28,779 nt of DNA. Source: a virus. The stretch lies in IMG/VR virus record IMGVR_UViG_3300021356_000122, positions 1-28,779 of that record; one strand, given 5' to 3'. Made by a program: the position numbers and the translations under genes. Shown here piece by piece: positions 23,548 through 28,779 of this stretch (positions are counted from its first letter, which is position 1; every line of letters begins with the position of its first letter). The notes beneath the pieces were generated by a model. That model saw only the letters and a program-made list of their open reading frames with translations. It was not told the DNA's origin and made no database searches.

Positions 23548-23993
23548 ATGATTGCTAGATTACCTCCTGAGTTTACTGTGATGGTTACACCTGAAGATAC
23601 TGTCAAAGGTCCTGTAGCTGTAGCATTCTCTGTTGCTTCAATCGTTGTATCTACATCTACAGTCTGTGAATTAACTCTAAACATACCACCATTCTTGAAG
23701 TTACCTTTGTTCTGTGTTGGTATCGTAATACTTGTATCTGTCGCACCAAGATAAATTACAAAGATATTACCTGTTCCACTTGATGGAGCTTCTGTAAATG
23801 TAAGGTTAGTGCCATTTGGCACTGTAAATGCGTCTACACTCTCCTGTATTACACCGTCAACGCTCACTACGATATCCTCTTGAGCTACTGTCTGGTTTAG
23901 CGTAAAGACCGTTGTGGAGCCATCTCCGTTGAACTCCTGCGTTGCAGGTCTTGATGAAAAACTAGAACCAACTTGGCTTCCTATGTATGGCAT
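23544..23993 (-). CDS. MPYIG-type short tail-fibre protein
   Basis: 149 residues. It starts MPYIGSQVGSSFSSRPATQE, then a beta domain FNGDGSTTVFTLNQTVAQED, IVVSVDGVIQESVDAFTV, GNIFVIYLGATDTSI and a C-terminal shaft MFRVNSQTVDVDTTIEATEN ending ATATGPLTVSSGVTITVNSG. This order (MPYIG start, 'VFTL...V....I.V.VDGV.Q' domain, 'SQ.VD.DTTI.A..NA...GPL' end) is common in cyanophage fibres. It probably attaches fibre tips to the tail. The start shares one base with the preceding stop. Confidence 0.88.
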   Translation of the reverse strand: MPYIGSQVGSSFSSRPATQEFNGDGSTTVFTLNQTVAQEDIVVSVDGVIQESVDAFTVPNGTNLTFTEAPSSGTGNIFVIYLGATDTSITIPTQNKGNFKNGGMFRVNSQTVDVDTTIEATENATATGPLTVSSGVTITVNSGGNLAII

Positions 23994-24322
23994 TATGTTT
24001 GCTCCATTATTCCAATAATTGTATCAAGGCTGTTTGCTGTGTTGGAGGATACTTGCAAACTATGTCCTGCTTGCATAATAGTTTTATTACCTGCCATAAA
24101 TTCAAAAGCACTTTGAGCAGGTATAGGTATATTAAACCCAAGATGCCCTGTCTCATCACCCACCAATCTTATTTTAGCATTGATCTGGCTTGATGTAATA
24201 TTACAAAGATTGATACTTAGTACGACTGTGGTAGTGCTTGCAGGACAAGTATACACAGTGGCAAAAGCATTTGCTGATGTGTTGCTCCCATCTTTTATTT
24301 TGTTTTTAAATGTATTAGGCAT
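23993..24322 (-). CDS. Small beta-rich virion protein, function unknown
   Basis: 109 residues. MPNTFKNKIKDGSNTSANAF, then TVYTCPASTTTVVLSINLCN, TSSQINAKIRLV, IPIPAQSAFEFMAGNKTI and SLDTIIGIMEQT. The alternating hydrophobic pattern and the phrase 'TVVLSINLCNI' suggest one beta sandwich. Similar small proteins ('TVYT.PA.TT.V....N..N') occur among phage fibre genes, which makes a tail or decoration role likely but unproved. It lies 4 bases behind the 24327 gene, whose size and composition are similar. Confidence 0.83.
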   Translation of the reverse strand: MPNTFKNKIKDGSNTSANAFATVYTCPASTTTVVLSINLCNITSSQINAKIRLVGDETGHLGFNIPIPAQSAFEFMAGNKTIMQAGHSLQVSSNTANSLDTIIGIMEQT

Positions 24323-24326
24323 ATTT

Positions 24327-24779
24327 TTATCCTACATCATCTAATAACGCACAAACTAAAACCTCTGCTGTAGATGCTGATGATATTGCGTGTATATCAG
24401 CAACCGTTGTATTTGGTAATCTTGCACAAAAGAACTCATTCGGACCTATCGTAATCCCATCACCTGCTGAAGAAGATGCTGTTCCTGCATCCAACACTAT
24501 GTAGATACTTCTACTGTTTGTGTCGATATTCTTAATAAATATAAAATTTACTTTGTCGCCTGTCGCTACGGCTGTCGGTGCTGTGTCATCATCCACGGCT
24601 GTATAATCCGTGTAATTACCTGCTATCAAATCTGTACTAGAGTTTGATACACTTGTTTTCTTAAAATACCATTTATCGTTTGCATCAGAAGGCGATACCG
24701 TCATAGTAGCCGAAAGCGTCTTGGCTATCTCATCAGGAAGCACCGTTGCCTGTATGCTTGCTATTGCGTCATTTGCCAT
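24327..24779 (-). CDS. Small beta-rich virion protein, function unknown
   Basis: 150 residues. MANDAIASIQATVLPDEIAK opens the protein; then WYFKKTSVSNSSTDLIAGNY, VNFIFIKNIDTNSRSIYIVL, GDGITIGPNEFFCARLPNTT and VLVCALLDDVG. The 'F.KN.D.....I.I.LD....S...G..I.IGPNEF...RLP' part is a beta-sandwich phrase that I recall in marine-phage virion proteins. No catalytic residues are seen. It follows the 557-residue fibre by 12 bases with a GGAGAA ribosome site. Location in the virion is inferred. Confidence 0.83.
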   Translation of the reverse strand: MANDAIASIQATVLPDEIAKTLSATMTVSPSDANDKWYFKKTSVSNSSTDLIAGNYTDYTAVDDDTAPTAVATGDKVNFIFIKNIDTNSRSIYIVLDAGTASSSAGDGITIGPNEFFCARLPNTTVADIHAISSASTAEVLVCALLDDVG

Positions 24780-24791
24780 GTGTTTTCTCCT

Positions 24792-26465
24792 TTATCCTAA
24801 CGCTATGCTTAATGCAATAATATCGTCTGTTGTGGCTGCCCCTATGTCTGTTGCAAGCTCAGAGGCACTTCTACCCTCAATGCTTGTTCCGTCAACTCTC
24901 AGAAAATCATTATCTACTACGTTTGCATTTGCAACCAAAACATTACCATTTGATATACCAGTTGATAGCGTTGCTGTTGTTGTAATTGCTGTTCCATCTA
25001 ATGTCATGGCATCAGCTTCAAGCGTTCCGTCTACATCTACGTCACCAGATATGTCTAAAGAGCTAAACGTACCAACACCAAAAGCTACATTACCAACTGA
25101 TCCACTAAACACTTCAGAGTTATTTGTTGCGTCAGGTATAAATGTAAATTTTCCTGTATCGTCATCAAAGCCAAAGAAACCTACTTTAGCTGCTGATCCA
25201 GTATGATATCGAAACTCTACACCTCTATCTTTGTTGTCGTCACTTGCAGGGGCAGAATCTCCTCCAAGTGTTATTATAGGATCGTCTACAGTTAACGTGG
25301 TGCTGTTAACGGTAGTTGTTGTGCCATTTACTGTTAGATCACCTGTAACTGTGAGATTATCGTTTACTGTTGTCTCTGATGTTGAATGCCCAAGAGATAT
25401 GGCAGTTCCTGATACACCTGTACCTATCGCTACAGACTCACCACTGTTTCCTGTATCTACAACAAGATAATTATCTGACCCTTGCTTTATTGTAAACGCT
25501 GTCGCTGAGTTGTCAGACACGGCTACGTTTATGTCTGTTCCAGTTGGTCTTGGGCTTATCGAGTCTACAGATAAATCACCTAAATTAGTCGAACCTAATA
25601 CTATTGCATAATTACCCATGTAACCATGACTGCTACACTGATAGTACAAAATCTTAGGAGTATCTTTTGTTACGGCTATTTGTAGATATGTGCTAGTTGT
25701 TGTGACACCTGTTGTATATGCAGTGTTTTTCGCTGCATCCAAGTAAAGCCTAAACGGATGGTTAGACATATCGCTTGAACTTAGAGTGAACCTGTAGTGA
25801 TACTCTGAGTTTGATGTTGTGGAGTCTACTCCATGCAATGTTATAGCAGGTGACTCTATACCATTTATAAAATATGCGTTACCACTACCATCCCCACTGT
25901 AAGGATGTGCAGATGTTTTGCTAGAGACAGTAACTGTAAATTCTACAGGAGATGATGAGCTTCCATAAATTCCTGCCTCTGCCTTTGATTCAACCAACCC
26001 TACATTTTCTATGTCGTTATTTTGGGCATCCAAGTCTCCTCCCAACTGGGGAGTCGAATCGCTTACTACGTCAACACCTGTAAGACCTGCACCACTACCA
26101 CTAAAAGCAGAGGCTGTTACTGTACCTCCTATGGCTACATTGTTACTACCATCCTCGACAACAATCTTACTGGCAGGCACTGTGATGAATACATCTTTAG
26201 TCCCTGCACCAAAGTCTACTAAGTTATTACTGTTAGAACTGGCTATAACAGATCGTGCTAGTGTTGTGCCAGAGGCTGTAAATGTTCCTACACCAACCTC
26301 AAAATCACTATTGGTATTATCAACAATAGCATAATAGGTGGTATCAGAATTAGATAGATTAGCAGCAAAAGTTTCAAAGTTAGTGACTGCACCTGCGAGA
26401 GTGATCGTTCCTGTACCTGTTGTCGTTGTCGTTTCACGAACTCTATCTGCAATCACAAATGCCAT
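24792..26465 (-). CDS. Large tail fibre with cupredoxin-like domain
   Basis: 557 residues. An N-terminal beta domain (MAFVIADRVRETTTTTGTGT) leads to a shaft unit (GSGAGLTGVDVVSDSTPQLG, DLDAQNNDI at 122-152). Residues about 174-290 resemble a type 1 copper (cupredoxin) domain: NHPFRLYLD (His236) and YYQCSSHGYMGNYAIV, with Cys277, His280 and Met283 in the C-x2-H-x2-M loop. A second shaft (DNLTVTGDLTVNGTTTTVN) leads to an 'RGVEFRYHTGSAAKVGFFGF' module common in cyanophage fibres, and a third shaft (SNGNVLVANANVVDNDFLRV) closes the protein. It is the main long fibre candidate of the window. The start shares one base with the upstream stop. Whether copper is bound is unknown. Confidence 0.88.
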   Translation of the reverse strand: MAFVIADRVRETTTTTGTGTITLAGAVTNFETFAANLSNSDTTYYAIVDNTNSDFEVGVGTFTASGTTLARSVIASSNSNNLVDFGAGTKDVFITVPASKIVVEDGSNNVAIGGTVTASAFSGSGAGLTGVDVVSDSTPQLGGDLDAQNNDIENVGLVESKAEAGIYGSSSSPVEFTVTVSSKTSAHPYSGDGSGNAYFINGIESPAITLHGVDSTTSNSEYHYRFTLSSSDMSNHPFRLYLDAAKNTAYTTGVTTTSTYLQIAVTKDTPKILYYQCSSHGYMGNYAIVLGSTNLGDLSVDSISPRPTGTDINVAVSDNSATAFTIKQGSDNYLVVDTGNSGESVAIGTGVSGTAISLGHSTSETTVNDNLTVTGDLTVNGTTTTVNSTTLTVDDPIITLGGDSAPASDDNKDRGVEFRYHTGSAAKVGFFGFDDDTGKFTFIPDATNNSEVFSGSVGNVAFGVGTFSSLDISGDVDVDGTLEADAMTLDGTAITTTATLSTGISNGNVLVANANVVDNDFLRVDGTSIEGRSASELATDIGAATTDDIIALSIALG

Positions 26466-26896
26466 TAAGCTATCCTTATTATCGCATTACTTGAGTCAGC
26501 CGTTGGAAATACAACGGTAAAATCACCAGACGATGCCGATTTGTCGGCTCCAAAGTCTAAAACGCATACAGATGTATCACCAGTAGTGTCTTCATTAAAT
26601 ATTAATGCTCCTCTGGCTGTTAGTGTTACATTGCTAAAAGTAAGATCAGAGAAGTCTGTAAGAGCCGTTGTTCCTGATGTGCTAGGGTCTACTCTTGTTA
26701 AGGTTCCACCCTTGGCTGTGTAGTTTGTTCCTGATACTTCATTACTTGTTGTATACTGTGTGGTGGATGCGCCTAAACTCGCACTTGATGTATACAAGGC
26801 TAATTTAAAGGTATTACCCCCACTATTTAGAAAGTTGTGCTTTCCCTCTAGTAACTCTTTTTTAAAGGACGTACACATTGCCTGTGATATAGCCAT
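26465..26896 (-). CDS. Small conserved virion protein, function unknown
   Basis: 143 residues. MAISQAMCTSFKKELLEGKH, then FKLALYTSSASLGASTTQYT, TNEVSGTNYTAKGGTL, LTFSNVTLTARGALIFNEDT and VCVLDFGADKSASSGDFTVV. I recall the 'SFK.ELLEG.H.F....FK.ALYTS.A.LGA.TT.YT' start from many marine phages, where it is unassigned. It is beta-rich and lies between the adaptor region and the long fibre, so a capsid decoration or tail role is possible. Start and stop codons share single bases with both neighbours. Confidence 0.87.
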   Translation of the reverse strand: MAISQAMCTSFKKELLEGKHNFLNSGGNTFKLALYTSSASLGASTTQYTTSNEVSGTNYTAKGGTLTRVDPSTSGTTALTDFSDLTFSNVTLTARGALIFNEDTTGDTSVCVLDFGADKSASSGDFTVVFPTADSSNAIIRIA

Positions 26897-27180
26897 TATA
26901 GTCTCCTTATGTGTTCAGCAAGCTGTTCTTGACCTGCATCTTTAATAGCATTGTAAATAGTTGTTCTGTCTGATTTTATAGCTTCTTTCATGTAAAACGC
27001 TATAACTTTTTCTAGATGTTGCTTGAACGCTCTCGCTTGTTCTCTGATCTCTGGCGATGCTGTATCACTTACTTCTACTATTTTATCAGAGCATCTCTTG
27101 GCTATCTCTTCTGGTGTAAAGCCTCTGTTCTCTGTTGTGTGTACATTGACTATAGGTGTTTTGGGTAGTTCCATTAACAT
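26896..27180 (-). CDS. Small helical conserved phage protein, function unknown
   Basis: 94 residues. MLMELPKTPIVNVHTTENRG, FTPEEIAKRCSDKIVEVSD, REQARAFKQHLEKVIAFYMK and a closing LAEHIRRL. It is mostly helical and recurs in marine phages with the 'NRGFTPEE.A.RC..K...VSD.A.P..R.QA.AF' pattern. It lies between the adaptor and small virion proteins, so a scaffold, head-completion or assembly role is possible. The upstream ATG is chosen because it has the better distance from AAGG; a second ATG lies two codons in. Confidence 0.87.
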   Translation of the reverse strand: MLMELPKTPIVNVHTTENRGFTPEEIAKRCSDKIVEVSDTASPEIREQARAFKQHLEKVIAFYMKEAIKSDRTTIYNAIKDAGQEQLAEHIRRL

Positions 27181-27809
27181 TACATTATCCTTGCTTCACC
27201 GTTTCTATAACTATCTCTCTTGTTTCTGCCATCAGCTAACTGCTTCAATCCCTCTAGTGCTTCATCATATCGTGTTTTATAAAACCCAACTATGTCTGGC
27301 TCACCTTTCATAAACGTAGCCGCTTCTACTAAGCTACCATAAAGAAGGGTCGACTCTGCGTTATCTCCCAACCAGGAGGTGGATGATGTCACTATGGATG
27401 GTGGATCATAGTAATAGTGAAGTTGAACTGTGTATGTTGAATCTGGTGTGGGAGCTATCAAAAAGTTATCCCCATCAAACAGTGAGTAGTATACAGGTAG
27501 ACCTGATGTTGCTGTAGCAGGATACGCTTCTCTGATAAAGTTTACATCTTTTGGTAGCAAAAAAGAATAGTTGCTACTGCCATCTACAACAGCAATAGAA
27601 AATACAGCCAAGAAATCTGTTGGCTTTGCTAAGAACCTGTTACTTGTAGAAAGAGATGTTGTTACGTTCTTTCTGAGTTCTGGGATAAGAATAGATCGGT
27701 ATATTCTTTCTTCCGTTTGCCTGACGAAGTTAGGAATATTATTAACAAAAGTAGTTTCGGTGTTATCTGTATATTCCTTGATCGCATTTGTTAATTCTGT
27801 ATAATTCAT
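27180..27809 (-). CDS. Head-tail adaptor (SU10-type)
   Basis: 209 residues. MNYTELTNAIKEYTDNTETT, FVRQTEERIYRSILIPELRK, FLAKPTDFLAVFSIAV, a beta part with VYYSLFDGDNFLIAPTPDST, and C-terminal helices TLLYGSLVEAATFMKGEPDI and YKTRYDEALEGLKQLADGRN. The 'IP..V...E.RI.R....P..R' helix, the 'LP.DF.....' strand and the helical end fit phage adaptor proteins of the SU10 group, which bind below the portal ring and start the tail. It overlaps the preceding gene by ATGA. The portal gene itself must lie upstream of this window. Confidence 0.85.
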   Translation of the reverse strand: MNYTELTNAIKEYTDNTETTFVNNIPNFVRQTEERIYRSILIPELRKNVTTSLSTSNRFLAKPTDFLAVFSIAVVDGSSNYSFLLPKDVNFIREAYPATATSGLPVYYSLFDGDNFLIAPTPDSTYTVQLHYYYDPPSIVTSSTSWLGDNAESTLLYGSLVEAATFMKGEPDIVGFYKTRYDEALEGLKQLADGRNKRDSYRNGEARIM

Positions 27810-28492
27810 TTTCTGCTCTTTTTATCTGCGTATAGATTATCAAAAATCTGGTTAACATCCAAGACATAATCTAAATCTGACTTTGAATAGTGAATGTGCT
27901 GTGATGGCAGAAAGTCAGGCGCACCCTGACCTGTTTCAAACCATGCAGGATGTGTAACTCTTACTCTATTATTCGGTAAGGCTACTATGTTTCCCGTCCA
28001 CTCTCCTGCATCTAACAACTCTAAAACATGACTTTGTTTGTGTTGCGCAGGGTCGTCAGCTATCTCACTATCCGTGTAGTCCACAGTAAAATAATATTTA
28101 GCAGGGTAGAAATCCCCTCCTATCTTTGCCATCCAAGGGCATGGTGTTGCTCTATCCAAAACATACACAGCATGGGTTCGGGAGGAACAATCCCACGGCT
28201 GTGCGAAGTGAACAGGCATGGGCGTAGCCCAATCTTCAACTGGAGTATCTGCTACTAATGCTGTAATTGGCATCCTAGCCCACATAGCTCCACCATGCAC
28301 ATTTGGATCGTCAGTATCATCTGACTCGCATCCTGTAAATATAATCTGAAAACTAAGACATCTATTTGGCATACACGTTACAGCTATTGCCATAGCGTGT
28401 AAAAACTCACCATGATACTTCTGATGATTATGTGTGTATTCTCTTCTTACCCAACACTTAAAGTGCGGTATATTGCTTTGTAAGTATGCCAT
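27806..28492 (-). CDS. Conserved phage protein, function unknown (Cys/His/Trp-rich)
   Basis: 228 residues. It begins MAYLQSNIPHFKCWVRREYT, then HNHQKYHGEFLHAMAIAVTC; later GGAMWARMPITALVADTPVE, FAQPWDCSSRTHAVYVLDRA and YPAKYYFTVDYTDSEI. It is unusually rich in His, Trp and Cys for this phage. I recall close relatives in many uncultured marine phages, always without a function. A head-completion or portal-side role is possible from its place just before the adaptor. The start directly follows the stop of the preceding gene. Confidence 0.87.
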   Translation of the reverse strand: MAYLQSNIPHFKCWVRREYTHNHQKYHGEFLHAMAIAVTCMPNRCLSFQIIFTGCESDDTDDPNVHGGAMWARMPITALVADTPVEDWATPMPVHFAQPWDCSSRTHAVYVLDRATPCPWMAKIGGDFYPAKYYFTVDYTDSEIADDPAQHKQSHVLELLDAGEWTGNIVALPNNRVRVTHPAWFETGQGAPDFLPSQHIHYSKSDLDYVLDVNQIFDNLYADKKSRK

Positions 28493-28779
28493 TTAACTTG
28501 TTGTTATTGATACCGTTCCAACCTGTGCAAATATTGGGTCTATCTTTGCATCAAAGTCATCAAAACGAGCAACACCTACTTGCTGTAGAAAAGGCTCTGT
28601 TCTATCTGGTCTGGCATCTCTTAATGATTGTGGATCATCGGTTTTTATTCTGCCGATAAAATTTTGTGGGTGGTCTCTGTCAGCTACATCTCTGCCTACA
28701 CGAAGACCAGTTCTTTTACCGTTATCAAACTCATACACTAGTTCGTTTATAGGATATCTGAATCCAGTTCTATCGCATA
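28493..28779 (-). CDS. Partial zinc-ribbon-like conserved phage protein (5' end outside window)
   Basis: The frame is open at the window edge and runs to TAA at 28493. Visible residues include CDRTGFRYPINELVYEFDNG, RTGLRVGRDVADRDHPQNFI and QQVGVARFDDFDAKIDPIFA. From memory, marine phages have a family with 'CDRCGFRY..xELxxE....' and a second Cys pair; here the second Cys of the first pair is Thr and the second pair is absent, so the zinc site would be lost. Function is unknown. Confidence 0.72.
   Translation of the reverse strand, partial: CDRTGFRYPINELVYEFDNGKRTGLRVGRDVADRDHPQNFIGRIKTDDPQSLRDARPDRTEPFLQQVGVARFDDFDAKIDPIFAQVGTVSITTS

Noticed and set aside
17099-24779. Diversity-generating retroelement acting on the C1q-like tips
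   Set aside because: The fibre array invites this idea, but no reverse transcriptase gene and no template/variable repeat pair was seen in the window.
1-28779. CRISPR arrays, tRNA genes, integrase/attachment sites, insertion sequences
   Set aside because: No regular repeat-spacer pattern, cloverleaf, recombinase motif or terminal inverted repeat was found by eye; a dedicated scan would be needed to exclude weak cases.

Overview
The window is the late (virion and lysis) half of a tailed bacteriophage genome. Every gene I accept lies on the minus strand, packed end to end with one-base (TAATG) or four-base (ATGA) overlaps, so transcription runs from position 28779 down to position 1. Gene content points to a short-tailed (podovirus-like) marine phage of a bacterium: an SU10-type head-tail adaptor, a nozzle-type tail protein, many small glycine/serine/threonine-rich tail-fibre proteins of the kind seen in cyanophages, pelagiphages and uncultured marine phages, and a block of internal 'ejection' proteins ending in a giant gene that runs off the window. 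I cannot name the host. No tRNA, CRISPR, integrase, IS element or rRNA was seen. All family names come from reading motifs and from memory of the families; no database search was possible.

Layout in transcription order. (1) 28779-26465: end of a small zinc-ribbon-like protein, a conserved phage protein of unknown role, the head-tail adaptor, and two small conserved virion proteins. (2) 26465-17099: a long run of tail-fibre or adhesin genes: one 557-residue fibre with a cupredoxin-like domain, then about 14 tiny proteins, mostly single beta domains (four C1q/TNF-like, three of a second beta-sandwich family, two 'MPYIG' proteins), a tail-fibre-chaperone-like protein, a carbohydrate-binding-like fibre and a 54-residue protein. 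(3) 17061-13499: a tail-collar fibre, the 705-residue nozzle-like protein and a small conserved protein. (4) 13498-10400: an orphan N6-adenine methyltransferase, then lysis genes (EF-hand two-helix membrane protein, 3TM holin, GH108 muramidase) interleaved with four very basic small proteins and a small zinc ribbon. (5) 10292-1: five internal virion proteins in an order like T7 genes 13-16, including a GNAT-like protein and a protein of at least 1998 residues with a zinc-metallopeptidase site (HEILH) and an R-S-E signature like ADP-ribosyltransferases.

How they work together: the adaptor and nozzle join capsid and tail; the fibre array offers a large set of exchangeable receptor-binding surfaces; holin and muramidase release progeny; the ejection proteins are expected to travel with DNA into the next host, where the giant protein could act as an enzyme. 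The only two sizeable gaps between genes (17062-17098 and 10293-10399) share a near-identical palindromic element just upstream of the next gene's ribosome-binding site, the best candidate for a late promoter or other control site. No stretch over 300 bases lacks a gene.
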